Assembly: GCF_965199065.1 (NCBI RefSeq)
Contig: NZ_CBDAQN010000001.1
Coordinates: forward strand, 62,001 to 126,000
Source of the DNA: Acidisoma sp965199065
GTDB taxonomy: Bacteria; Pseudomonadota; Alphaproteobacteria; Acetobacterales; Acetobacteraceae
Direction: 5' to 3'
Length of the DNA: 64,000 bases
A program made the translations under genes and the position numbers. Within the stretch, counting starts at the first letter, position 1, and each line of letters starts with the position of its first letter. A model generated the notes under the pieces. It worked only from the letters and a program-made list of their open reading frames with translations. It was not told where the DNA came from and searched no databases. Of the stretch, positions 8,980 through 19,918 are shown one piece after another.

Positions 8980-9981
8980 ATGAAGCGTCCTTCGCCTCGC
9001 TCGAGGCTGCCGAGCGCAGAGCGTCGCATCCGATACGGCAACTACGAGGCACGCAAGCGCGGCGATGACCGAGGCGATCTGGACGATCCCTATCGCCTCA
9101 TCGTAGCGCTCGGCTGGCCGCGCTTTATCTTGGCGCTTCTCGGCGTCGAACTGCTGCTCAATCTCATCTTCGCCTTGCTCTATATTGCCCGACCCGGTGC
9201 GGTCGCCAACGCGCATCCTGGCTCGCTTGCCGACGCGTTCTTCTTTAGCATTGAGACGCTGGCGACCGTCGGCTACGGCGAGATGTACCCCGCCGATCTC
9301 TACGGCCACATCGTGTCCGCCGTGGAAATCGTCACCGGCGTTGCATTTGTTGCTGTTGTCACTGGAATGATCTTTGTCCGCGTGTCACGGCCCAAGCCGT
9401 GCTTCCGCTATGCCGAGACGCTCGTGATAACGCGCTATCGGGGGAGGCCGACGCTTATGATCCGCGTCGCAAGTAGCCGGCTCGGTGTCCTATACGATGC
9501 GGAGGCGCGGCTAAGCGCACTTGTCCCAGAGGAGACTGATCAAGGACGCAGCTTTCCCAACATTGTCGATCTCCCGCTCGTCCGCGCGGGCATCCCAGTT
9601 TTCGCGTTGTCCTGGACGCTGATGCACGTGATCGATGAGGCTAGTCCGCTCGCCGGGCTTGACCAGCCAGCCATGGCCGCGGCCGGCCTTCAATTTTTTC
9701 TGACCATGCGTGCGGAAGATACGACGCTTTCGGCCACGGTGCGCGATCTGCACGCCTTCAGCCCGGCGCAGCTGCACATTGGTATGCATTATGCTGACGC
9801 AATCTCGATCAGCGATGACGGTCACCCGATAGTCGACCTGGATCGCCTCGGCGTGCTCGAGCCTGATGCGTCGCCCATTGGAGAAGACGCCCTTTCCGAA
9901 ATTCATACTGCAAACGCGGGTCGGGCGGCTACGGCACGACGCAGCTCGTCGACTTCCAGCACGACCGAACCAAAAGAATAG
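8980..9981 (+). CDS. Prokaryotic inward-rectifier potassium channel (KirBac-like)
   Basis: A 333-residue tetrameric K+ channel subunit. The slide helix (DDPYRL, about 35-40), outer helix (about 47-70), pore helix (83-95), selectivity filter TVGYG at 96-100 and inner helix (108-134) are all visible. A cytoplasmic immunoglobulin-like domain follows (about 140-300), with the Kir signatures RGRPTLMIRVASSR, PVFALSWTLMHVIDE and SPL. The first two-thirds read like a complete KirBac. The final 30 residues are Ser/Ala/Arg-rich and overlap the end of a truncated LysR gene on the other strand, so the tail may come from a junction. No accessory subunit lies nearby; its role in K+ homeostasis is inferred from the family. 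Confidence 0.93.
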   Translation: MKRPSPRSRLPSAERRIRYGNYEARKRGDDRGDLDDPYRLIVALGWPRFILALLGVELLLNLIFALLYIARPGAVANAHPGSLADAFFFSIETLATVGYGEMYPADLYGHIVSAVEIVTGVAFVAVVTGMIFVRVSRPKPCFRYAETLVITRYRGRPTLMIRVASSRLGVLYDAEARLSALVPEETDQGRSFPNIVDLPLVRAGIPVFALSWTLMHVIDEASPLAGLDQPAMAAAGLQFFLTMRAEDTTLSATVRDLHAFSPAQLHIGMHYADAISISDDGHPIVDLDRLGVLEPDASPIGEDALSEIHTANAGRAATARRSSSTSSTTEPKE

Positions 9982-10558
9982 GCCGGCAGGGGCAGCGGAA
10001 CTCAGGGGGCGCCTTCGGTTTCGGCCGGCTGGCGAGAAACGATTGCGAACCAACGACCGCCGAGCGCAGGTCCGGGCCGATGCGGACGGCGACCATGTCT
10101 TTCGCCACCACCTCGCCGGTTCGTATGCCGGCGTCGAAACGTTCGGCCACGAGGTCTGTCAGCCCATAGTCGATGACGATCTCGACGTTGATGTCGGGAT
10201 ATTGCGGAAGCAGCGTCTCGAGCGCCGGCAGCAGTGCGGAACGTGCTGCGTGATCGTGAGCGGTGATCCGTATCGTGCCGGATGGCTTTTCACGAAGCGC
10301 GCTCAGTGCGGCCAGCTCCGCCTCGATCTCTTCGATCCGCTGTGCAAGTCCCTGCAGCAGGCGCTCGCCGGCCTCGGTGGCAGAGACGCTGCGTGTCGTC
10401 CGTGTCAGCAGGCGAAGCCCGAGCCGGCCTTCGAGGCCACGAACCGTCTGGCTCAGCGCGGATTGGGACACTCCGAGGCGGGCTGCGGCCCGAGTGAAGC
10501 TGCGCGCCCGGGCGACGGCGATGAAGGCAGCGATGTCATCGAGGGTCGTGCGCGGCAT
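9929..10558 (-). pseudogene. Truncated LysR-family regulator
   Basis: A 209-residue minus-strand frame begins as a normal LysR regulator: helix-turn-helix (about 1-60, FTRAAARLGVSQSALSQTVR), linker, and the first lobe of the effector domain up to VAVRIGPDLRSAVVGSQSFLA. Members of this subgroup run on for about 90 more residues, but here family sequence stops after PKPKAPPEF and about 25 unrelated residues follow, antisense to the end of the Kir channel gene. The missing lobe cannot be found downstream because the channel gene occupies that DNA. The DNA-binding half could still be made, but effector control should be lost. I judge it a decayed gene formed at a recombination junction. Confidence 0.6.
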
Positions 10559-10685
10559 TGAGAAGATCAGCTTCTAGGTTCCTGCCGAGCCTAGCGGCTG
10601 ATCGCACATCGCTGCAGGGTCTAAATCATGCCGCAGCCTCTGCCAGCGGCAGGCCCCCTTTTCGTCCTGCGGGCCTACCGGCCCG

Positions 10686-11144
10686 CTAGAAACGCTGCGA
10701 CAGCAGATCAGCGTAAGGGCCGGTGCCGACGAAGCGCTGCCCGAACGTCGCGTCGTTGAGCGCCCCTCCGCGCATCTGCCGGATCAGGCTCAGGACGTGG
10801 TTGGCCCGCTGCGGCATGTGTTCGCGGAGCCAGGCTTCGAACATCTCGCGCAATTCCAGCGGCAGGCGCAGCAGCACGTAGCCGGCACGCTCCGCGCCGG
10901 CTTCCGCGGCAGCCTCGAGGATCGCCTCCAGCTCGGCGTCGTTGAGGCCCGCGGCTCCATCGCCCGCGCAAGCGCCGGATCGAGCGTCGTCCGACAGATA
11001 CACGTGGAAGAGCTTGAGCTTCGCAAGCTCTTCCAGGATGTCGAGGTCGCGCACGATGCTCGCAGACTTGGTCACGATGCTCACCGGGTGGCGGCAGCGC
11101 AGCAGCACCCCGACCTGGATCTCGGCATTGCTCGGCCGCGCCAA
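10686..11144 (-). pseudogene. Remnant of a PA0069-family radical SAM protein
   Basis: The frame carries the C-terminal half of the PA0069/Rv2578c radical SAM family. It runs from LLRCRHPVSIVTKSASIVRDLDILEELAK through GLNDAELEAILEAAAEAGA and YVLLRLPLELR to LSLIRQMRGG, GQRFVGTGPYADL and RF. The N-terminal half with the iron-sulfur CxxxCxxC motif is absent. The middle is damaged too: about 50 residues are missing before GLNDAE, and the expected TTLDPALARAMEPRA appears only in another frame, so a deletion plus a frameshift is present. It lies next to the tRNA-Gly gene. An intact copy, if any, is elsewhere in the genome. Confidence 0.75.
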
Positions 11145-11289
11145 ATAGAAGTCGTCCAGATAGCGGCCGTCGGGAGACTTTACCGCCAGGCGGAAGCCGA
11201 TCGGCGCGCCGGCTCCGCCTTCATCACGGAGGGGACACCACGCCGGAAAGGCGAAAGGCCGCCTCGTGGCAGTCCCCTTATAATAACTT

Positions 11290-11307
11290 GATTTCCCTAC
11301 GGAAATC
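11290..11307 (-). terminator. Hairpin after tRNA-Gly
   Basis: GATTTCC / GGAAATC, a perfect 7-bp inverted repeat with a 4-base loop, begins directly after the tRNA 3' CCA when read on the minus strand. It is followed by an AT-rich AAGTTATTA, a plausible short terminator or processing signal for the tRNA. Confidence 0.5.
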
Positions 11308-11382
11308 TGGAGCGGGCGAAGGGATTCGAACCCTCGACCCCAACCTTGGCAAGGTTGTGCTCTACCCCTGAGCTACGCCCGC
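11308..11382 (-). tRNA. tRNA-Gly (anticodon GCC)
   Basis: On the minus strand the sequence folds as a full cloverleaf. The acceptor stem is GCGGGCG paired with CGCCCGC, followed by the T discriminator and an encoded CCA. The D arm is GCTCAGGGGTAGAGC, the anticodon arm CCTTGCCAAGG with GCC in the loop, and the T arm has GGTTCGAATCC. It lies between accessory genes on its 3' side and a housekeeping operon on its 5' side. Confidence 0.97.
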
Positions 11383-11613
11383 GTTCCGTGGAGCCGGGTT
11401 CTATGCGGCTTCCATCGCGATTGCAAGCGCAGTCCCGCCATGCGATCAACCCGCTGTCGAGGGCGGATCGTTCTGGGCTCGGGCTGCCTTGCTTGCTCGC
11501 CGCGGCCGGCTTTGCCCTCAAAATCATCGCCCATACGCGTGCCGACGGGTAAAGCTCGCGACGATCGACACCATGATTAGAGACGACGACCATAGAGAGA
11601 CGGACGACCGAAC

Positions 11614-12549
11614 ATGGACCTGATACTCGGCCAGAATACGCCCGCCGCGGCCGCTGCTGCCGCCTTCATCATGGATGGCACCCAGGCGACCTTCATGAAG
11701 GACGTGATCGAGACATCGCGCCAGATGCCGGTCATCGTCGACTTCTGGGCGACCTGGTGCGGCCCTTGCAAAACCCTCACCCCGATGCTCGAAAAGGTTG
11801 TCACGGCCGCCGGCGGCCGCGTCCGCCTCGTCAAGATCGACACCGACAAGAACCGCGCCCTCGTTCAGCAGCTCAGCCAGCTTGGGCTGCCGCTCCAGTC
11901 CATCCCGACCGTCGCTGCCTTCTGGCAGGGCCAGATCGCCGACATCTTCCAGGGCGCGCTGCCGGAGAGCGAGATCCGCCGCTTCGTCGAGGCTCTGCTC
12001 AAGGTCGCGGGCGGCACCATGCCAGCCGCCGATCTCCTGGCGGAGGCGCGCGCCGCACAGGAGGAAGGGGACCTGCAGACGGCCGTCGAACTCTATCAGG
12101 CGCTCCTCGCCGAGGAGCCTGAGCGCCCCGAAGCCTGGGGAGGTCTCATCCGGTGCTTCCTCGCGGCCGGGCGCGAGGACGAGGCCGAGGCGCTTCTCGC
12201 CGAAGTTCCTGCGAAAATTACCGATCATGCCGAGATTGCCGGCGCCCGGAGTGCTCTGACCCTCGCCATCGAGGGCAGGAAGGCCAGTGGTCAGCTGCGC
12301 GAACTCGAGGCGAGGCTTACGGCTGATCCCGCCGATCATGAGGCCCGCTACGATCTCGCGACAGCTTTGAACGCGCTCGACCGGCGCGAGGAGGCGGCGC
12401 AGGCGCTGCTGGAGATCATGAAGCGGCAGCGCGGCTGGAACGGCGATGCGGCGCGGCTGCAACTGCTCAAATTCTTCGAGTCCTGGGGTCTGGAGGATCC
12501 CGCCTCCGTTTCCGCGCGCCGCCGGCTTTCTGCTCTGCTGTTCAGCTGA
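11614..12549 (+). CDS. Thioredoxin-TPR co-chaperone (CnoX/YbbN-like)
   Basis: A 311-residue cytoplasmic protein with an N-terminal thioredoxin fold (about 25-130) and a C-terminal tetratricopeptide region (about 130-311). The active site WCGPCK has both cysteines (Cys49, Cys52), unlike E. coli CnoX, which lacks the redox pair, so it may act as a reductase as well as a holdase. In the known family the protein binds clients and passes them to GroEL or DnaK under oxidative stress. It starts at ATG 11614, upstream of and two bases from the Lon-domain gene. This three-gene order with the Lon-N and Trm112 genes recurs in alphaproteobacteria as far as I recall. Confidence 0.9.
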   Translation: MDLILGQNTPAAAAAAAFIMDGTQATFMKDVIETSRQMPVIVDFWATWCGPCKTLTPMLEKVVTAAGGRVRLVKIDTDKNRALVQQLSQLGLPLQSIPTVAAFWQGQIADIFQGALPESEIRRFVEALLKVAGGTMPAADLLAEARAAQEEGDLQTAVELYQALLAEEPERPEAWGGLIRCFLAAGREDEAEALLAEVPAKITDHAEIAGARSALTLAIEGRKASGQLRELEARLTADPADHEARYDLATALNALDRREEAAQALLEIMKRQRGWNGDAARLQLLKFFESWGLEDPASVSARRRLSALLFS

Positions 12550-12551
12550 AC

Positions 12552-13232
12552 ATGGGCAAGGGGATGTTGCCGTTTCAGCCGGCGCTGGGCGAAATCGATC
12601 CGGTCATTCCCGTATTCCCGCTGCCGGGGGCCATGCTGCTGCCGCACGGCCGGATGCCCCTCAACATCTTCGAACCGCGCTACCTGGCGCTGATCGAGGG
12701 TGCGCTCGGGGCTGGCCGCATGTTCGGCATGATCCAGCCCGATAGCCTCAAGCCGTCCAGCGCCCATGGAGCGGCGACGTTCAAAGTCGGCTGCCTCGGT
12801 CGCATAACCTCCTTCGCGGAGACGGAGGATGGCCGCATCGTCCTCTCTCTGCTCGGCGTCATACGGTTCAGCGTGATCGAGGAGGTCGAGCAGCAACGGG
12901 GCTACCGGCGGATGCGGGTGGATTACGCTCCCTACATCGAGGATCTCGATCCGCCGCCCGCGGATATAGGCCTGCCGCGAAAGGCGCTGCTCGCTGCCCT
13001 ACGCAGCTACTTCGGTCGTCAGGGCGTCGACGCGGATTGGGAAGCGATCGGCGATATGGACGACCCGACATTGCTGACCGCGCTCTGCATGATGTGTCCC
13101 TTCGCACCGTCTGAGAAGCAGGCGCTGCTGGAGGCGGACAAGCCGGCTCAGCGCACGCAGATCCTGCAGGCCCTGCTGGAGTTCGGAATGCACGGCAATG
13201 ATCCCGAGGGCGGCTCGCAGCGCCTGAGTTGA
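12552..13232 (+). CDS. Lon N-terminal (substrate-binding) domain protein
   Basis: A 226-residue stand-alone LON substrate-binding domain protein, without ATPase or protease parts. Family signatures are VIPVFPLPGAMLLPHGRMPLN and IFEPRYLALIEGAL at the N terminus and IVLSLLGVIRFSVIEE in the middle, followed by a helical C-terminal half with LLTALCMMCPF. The function of single-domain members in bacteria is not established; peptide or client binding is inferred from Lon. The ATG lies two bases after the stop of the thioredoxin-TPR gene, indicating coupled translation, and the Trm112 gene follows 13 bases later. Confidence 0.92.
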   Translation: MGKGMLPFQPALGEIDPVIPVFPLPGAMLLPHGRMPLNIFEPRYLALIEGALGAGRMFGMIQPDSLKPSSAHGAATFKVGCLGRITSFAETEDGRIVLSLLGVIRFSVIEEVEQQRGYRRMRVDYAPYIEDLDPPPADIGLPRKALLAALRSYFGRQGVDADWEAIGDMDDPTLLTALCMMCPFAPSEKQALLEADKPAQRTQILQALLEFGMHGNDPEGGSQRLS

Positions 13233-13245
13233 AGGAGATGACGCC

Positions 13246-13464
13246 ATGAGCGAATCGCAGGACAAAGACCCCGCCGCCGAGCCGCCGCCGCAACCCGTCG
13301 ATCCGCGTCTGCTCGAAATCCTCGTCTGCCCGCTCACCAAGCAGCCCTTGATCTACGATCGGGTCCGGAACGAGCTCATCAGCCGCGCCGCCGGCATCGC
13401 TTACCCCATCAGGGGCGGCATCCCCATCATGCTCCCGGATGAGGCGCGCCCGATCGATCCTTGA
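13246..13464 (+). CDS. Trm112 / YcaR-family small protein
   Basis: A 72-residue protein of the Trm112 (UPF0434) family. The core LLEILVCPLTKQPLIYD and the ending AYPIRGGIPIMLPDEAR are diagnostic. Bacterial members usually keep one or no zinc-ligand pair; here a single Cys is visible in ILVCPLT, so zinc binding is doubtful. In yeast and archaea Trm112 activates methyltransferases; the bacterial partner is unknown. The gene ends the thioredoxin/Lon-N operon, with GAAGGAG about nine bases before its ATG, and converges on the FUSC gene 18 bases away. Confidence 0.93.
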   Translation: MSESQDKDPAAEPPPQPVDPRLLEILVCPLTKQPLIYDRVRNELISRAAGIAYPIRGGIPIMLPDEARPIDP

Positions 13465-13482
13465 TGGACAAGGCACATCAAT

Positions 13483-15588
13483 TCAGGTGTCCAGCTTCGG
13501 CATGGCGCCAGCGATCAGCTCGATCTGGCGTGCGATGCGGGTCAACCCGTCCGCCACCGGATCGTCTGCCGGGGCATCGAGGCGCGGGCGTGGCGGCAAT
13601 GGGCAGGCGCCAGGCGGGTGGGCCGGCGTGGCGAGAATTGCCGCAGTGGCGCTCTTGATCCAGACGCGCCAGGCGGCAAGATCCGCCGTCGACACGCGTG
13701 GCTGCACATCATCCGCCTTCTGATCCTCGCGCAGGATGCGAACCACGCTGAGCCGGCCGGCAATGCGGCGCAAGGCGGCGTCGATCGTCAAAGCGGCGTT
13801 GAGGTGGCTGCCGGCGACGAGGCGCGGTTCGAGCATGCTGCGGCTGAGTGCCGCCTCCAAGGCGTTGCTGGCGATGCCGGCCTGACGGCGAGCGTCGTCC
13901 GACACGTCCGAATGGCATTCCCCCAGAAGCTCTCTGAACACCGCATCCGCCGAGGCGGCGTGAGCCGCAACGGCCCGCCGGACCTCCGCCAGCGCCCGCT
14001 GGGGCTGTCGCCCCGGCCACAGGAGCAGGCTGCAGAGCAGCGCAATGACGCCACCGAGGATGGTATAGAGTGCCCGCATCGTCGCGATGTCGACCTCTGA
14101 GGCTCCGGGTGTCGCGGATTCCACCAGCAGGATGATCATGGGCGTCAGCGCGCTCAGGAACAGGCCGAAGCTCACGCGCCGGAGGGTGAAGGCCACCACG
14201 GCGAGCGGAAACATCGCCAGGCTCACGGTGAACGGCGTGTGGAGTGCGAGGCTGAGGGCCGCGGCAATGACCCCGCCCAACACGGTGCCGCCAATCCGCT
14301 CCAGCATCCGTTGCCAGGTCAGGCTGAAATGCGGCTGCATCGTCACCAGGAGCGTGATGACGAGCCAGCGCTCGTATTCGTGCTCGTGGTGGAGGGTGTA
14401 GGCAAGGCAGGCGGTGGCCGCGAAGCCCGCCATGGCGGCGTGGCGCAGGTGCGACGAGCGACGGTTGAGGTTGGACCGGACCGGCCCGAGCAACCGCTCC
14501 CGCCATGACATGGCCGAGCGTCCGTCCGGCATGCTGCCTGGACGCAGGTTCTCGGGTGCCGTCAGCGTCACGGCGACCGCGAGCCGCTCCGTGATCGTCA
14601 GGAGCAGCCGACGGAGAGGATCGTGTTCGGCGAGGTCCGTGACATAGCCGCGGATGCCGTCCATGCTTCTTGTCAGGCGCGCGAGGTCCGATGTCCCGTC
14701 CGTGTCGATGCTCTGCGCTATGACGAGCAGTTCGTTCCGGAGATGACGAAGGGCACGCGCGGCGAGGGTGGTATCGGCCGCGGCCCCGGCCTCGAGGATG
14801 TCGGCGACGCCGCTGAGCGCGCCGAAGGCCTGGTCGGCCACCTCCAGCCGCAGCCAGCCCCGGGCGATGCGCGGGCTGTCGTTGCCCCGGCTCCGCGCCA
14901 AGGCGAGCACGTTGACCCGAGCCGATTCGATCGCAACGCGGCCATTCCCACGAAACACGCGGGCGTTGTGCTCCCAGCGGGCAGCGGTCTGCGCCGGACC
15001 GGCCCGTAGCGCGAGAATCTCGCGCATGTCCTGCGCCATGGCGGCGAGGGCGCGGTAGCAGTCTCCGATCGAGCGGCGGAAGGGCGCAGTCGTCTGGATG
15101 CGCCAGATCACGCTGGTCAGCACGATGGCCCAGACCGAGCCGGCGAAGAACATGCCGCCGGAGATCAGGGCCGAGGTCAGCCCAGGTTGCGGGATATCGA
15201 CCGCGAGCACGATCCAGACGGAGAGCAGATTGCCGACCTGCATGCCCGCCGGCCCGTAGATGCGGCCGAAGCTCGCGGCGAAGATGGCGAGGCCCACGAG
15301 TGGCACGGCGAAAAGCAAGCCCTGAGCGCGAGCAAGTCCAAAGACGACGCCGATCAAGGCGCCCAGAAGCGAGAAGGCAAAAAGCGGCGGCAGTCGTTCC
15401 TGTCCTGGCGTTCCAGCGTCGGCAAGGCAGGTGAGCAGGGAACCGAGCGCCGTCAGCAGGAGGAGCGGGAAGTGCAGCCAGGCATGCAGGACGACGAGCG
15501 CGGCCACGGAGAGCCCTGCGCGCAGTCCCTCCTGCACGCTGAACTCCTTGACGTTGAGGACGAAGGAGGAGCGCGTGAGGTCGGTCAC
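13483..15588 (-). CDS. FUSC-family inner-membrane transporter (aromatic acid exporter type)
   Basis: A 701-residue membrane protein with two blocks of hydrophobic helices (about 22-160 and 385-530), each followed by a soluble region. This is the duplicated layout of the fusaric acid resistance / AaeB family. The first block starts EGLRAGLSVAALVVLHAWLH; the second holds the FUSC core MQPHFSLTWQRMLERIGGTVLGG. Family members export aromatic carboxylates using proton force, often with an AaeA-type adaptor; none lies here, so it may work alone. The start is GTG 15588. It shares a 65-base gap with the 3' end of acnA and could be read from the same message. Confidence 0.9.
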   Translation of the reverse strand: MTDLTRSSFVLNVKEFSVQEGLRAGLSVAALVVLHAWLHFPLLLLTALGSLLTCLADAGTPGQERLPPLFAFSLLGALIGVVFGLARAQGLLFAVPLVGLAIFAASFGRIYGPAGMQVGNLLSVWIVLAVDIPQPGLTSALISGGMFFAGSVWAIVLTSVIWRIQTTAPFRRSIGDCYRALAAMAQDMREILALRAGPAQTAARWEHNARVFRGNGRVAIESARVNVLALARSRGNDSPRIARGWLRLEVADQAFGALSGVADILEAGAAADTTLAARALRHLRNELLVIAQSIDTDGTSDLARLTRSMDGIRGYVTDLAEHDPLRRLLLTITERLAVAVTLTAPENLRPGSMPDGRSAMSWRERLLGPVRSNLNRRSSHLRHAAMAGFAATACLAYTLHHEHEYERWLVITLLVTMQPHFSLTWQRMLERIGGTVLGGVIAAALSLALHTPFTVSLAMFPLAVVAFTLRRVSFGLFLSALTPMIILLVESATPGASEVDIATMRALYTILGGVIALLCSLLLWPGRQPQRALAEVRRAVAAHAASADAVFRELLGECHSDVSDDARRQAGIASNALEAALSRSMLEPRLVAGSHLNAALTIDAALRRIAGRLSVVRILREDQKADDVQPRVSTADLAAWRVWIKSATAAILATPAHPPGACPLPPRPRLDAPADDPVADGLTRIARQIELIAGAMPKLDT

Positions 15589-15653
15589 GGCTCAACAACA
15601 CCTCAGATACGCATCAGGAGCCGCGCGGATAATGGCGCGGCTCCACGCTTGGG

Positions 15654-18347
<2,694 letters not shown>

Positions 18348-18377
18348 GCTGCACTGTCCCTTGAGGAGGAGCCCTCA

Positions 18378-18398
18378 CGGCCTGGGCCTTCCAGGCCG
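18378..18398 (-). repeat. Palindrome in the acnA leader
   Basis: CGGCCTGG / CCAGGCCG form a perfect 8-bp stem with a 5-base loop, 31-51 bases upstream of the acnA start. The rest of the 248-base acnA-ccmA gap shows no clear promoter. Similar GGCCTGG...CCAGG palindromes occur between rpsB and tsf (45663-45724), so this may belong to a short dispersed repeat class. Confidence 0.45.
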
Positions 18399-18595
18399 GG
18401 AGAAGCCACGAATTCGCTCAAGGCTTTAACCATAGCCGTTCAGCCGGGTCCACGCCGGGTGGCGCAACGGTCGTTCGTGCCTGCTGCAGGTGCGAGCAAA
18501 AGGGCTGCAGGGTGCCACTAGCTTTTTGGCCTCGCCCGCGCCTTTATCGCAGCGTCATCGACGCGGGCGCAGGCGCTCCAACAGGCGGGTCAATC

Positions 18596-19201
18596 GTGCT
18601 TGAGGTCAGGAGCGTGGCTGCCTTCCGCGGGGACCATCTGGTCTTCTCGGAGCTTTCCTTTCGCCTCGAGCCGGGTGGCGCCGTGGTGCTGATCGGGCGG
18701 AACGGCTCGGGTAAGACCACCCTGCTGCGGCTTATCGCCGGCCTGATGCCGCGCGCGGCGGGCGACGTACTCTGGGCGGGCGAGGAGGCGCTGGCCGATC
18801 TGCCGAGCCATGGTGAGCGGCTCGCCTATCTCGGTCATCAGGACGCGCTCAAGCTCGGGCTGACGGCCGCGGAAAATCTTGCATTGTGGGCGCGGGTGCC
18901 GAGAGACGGCCGCGCCAGCGCGATCGAGGCCGCGCTGGCCGCGGTCGGGTTGGAGGATCTCGCTCACCTGCCGGCGCGGATGCTGTCGGCCGGTCAGCGG
19001 CGCCGGGTGGCGATCGCCCGGTTGCTGGTGTCGGATGCGGTGCTCTGGCTGCTGGACGAGCCGACGACCGCGCTGGACACGGCCTCCGTCGCGCGGCTGG
19101 GCGGGCTGGCGGCGGCGCATCGGGCGGCTGGCGGAATGATCGTCGCGGCGACGCATCTCGATCTGCCGTTGCCGGGTGCCGTGGAGTTCAGCCTCTCGTG
19201 A
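18596..19201 (+). CDS. ccmA: Cytochrome c biogenesis heme exporter ATP-binding protein CcmA
   Basis: A roughly 201-residue ABC ATPase, the energising subunit of the CcmABCD complex that releases holo-CcmE during cytochrome c maturation. Walker A is GRNGSGKTT, the signature is LSAGQRRRVAIARL and Walker B is LWLLDEPTTALD. CcmA proteins begin like MLEVRSL, so I choose GTG 18596 (giving LEVRSVAAFRGDHLVFSEL); a GTG at 18512 would add 28 residues with no homology. The stop overlaps a GTG that could start ccmB. The usual ccmC is not next; a DUF29 gene follows ccmB instead. Confidence 0.93.
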   Translation: MLEVRSVAAFRGDHLVFSELSFRLEPGGAVVLIGRNGSGKTTLLRLIAGLMPRAAGDVLWAGEEALADLPSHGERLAYLGHQDALKLGLTAAENLALWARVPRDGRASAIEAALAAVGLEDLAHLPARMLSAGQRRRVAIARLLVSDAVLWLLDEPTTALDTASVARLGGLAAAHRAAGGMIVAATHLDLPLPGAVEFSLS

Positions 19202-19209
19202 TCGGCGGG

Positions 19210-19866
19210 ATGATGCGGATCCTTGGCCGAGAGGTGCGTCTCTCGCTGCGCCATGGCGCGGATACCGTGGCCGTGCTGCTTTTCTTCGTGCTGGCGGCCG
19301 GGCTGTTCCCGCTGGCGGTGGGGCCGGAGCCGGCGCTGCTCGGGCGTCTGGCGCCCGGCACGATCTGGGTTTGCGCGCTGCTGGCGGCGTTGTTGCCGCT
19401 CGACCGGCTGTTCGGTGCCGACTTCGAAGACGGCTCGCTGGACCAACTGCTGCTGTCCGGGCTACCGCCGTCACTGATGGCGCTGGCCAAGGCGGCGGCG
19501 CACTGGGTCACCACCGGTCTGCCGCTGCTGATCGTGGCCGGGCCGGTCGCGATCATGCTGCGGATGCCGCCCGGCGCGCTCGGCCCGCTGTTGCTGGGGC
19601 TGTTGCCGGGGACGCTGACCTTGTCGCTGCTGGGGACGACCGGCGCGGCACTCGTGATCGGCGCGCGGCGTGGCGGCGTGCTGTTGCCTCTGCTGGTTCT
19701 GCCGCTGGCGACGCCTGTCCTGATCTTCGGCGCGGCGGCGGCGGGCGCCTCGTTGGCTAAAGCCTCGCCGCGGCCTGAGTTGTTGTTGTTGACGGCGTTG
19801 TTCGTGCTCGCTTTGCCGCTATGCCCGATTGCCGCGGGAGCGGCAGCGCGGGCGGCGGCGGAGTAG
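19210..19866 (+). CDS. ccmB: Cytochrome c biogenesis heme exporter membrane protein CcmB
   Basis: A 218-residue membrane protein with six hydrophobic segments, matching CcmB in length and pattern. It begins MMRILGREVRLSLRHGADTVAVLLFFVLA and contains the family segments FGADFEDGSLDQLLLS and LGTTGAALVIGARRGGVLLPLLVLPLATPVLIF (in two stretches). It partners CcmA. The true start may be the ATG at 19210 or 19213, or a GTG at 19198 that overlaps the ccmA stop by four bases; the first Mets fit the family best. It is followed after 52 bases by an unrelated DUF29 gene, so the ccm operon appears split in this genome. Confidence 0.92.
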   Translation: MMRILGREVRLSLRHGADTVAVLLFFVLAAGLFPLAVGPEPALLGRLAPGTIWVCALLAALLPLDRLFGADFEDGSLDQLLLSGLPPSLMALAKAAAHWVTTGLPLLIVAGPVAIMLRMPPGALGPLLLGLLPGTLTLSLLGTTGAALVIGARRGGVLLPLLVLPLATPVLIFGAAAAGASLAKASPRPELLLLTALFVLALPLCPIAAGAAARAAAE

Positions 19867-19918
19867 CATTGCTTTATGCTATGGTGCGAGACGGATTTGA
19901 TGAAGGGGGACCGTCGGC

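Noticed and set aside
13709..15601. A 630-codon minus-strand frame overlapping the FUSC gene
   Set aside because: It is a shifted frame of the same strand with no membrane helices; the FUSC frame has the family motifs.
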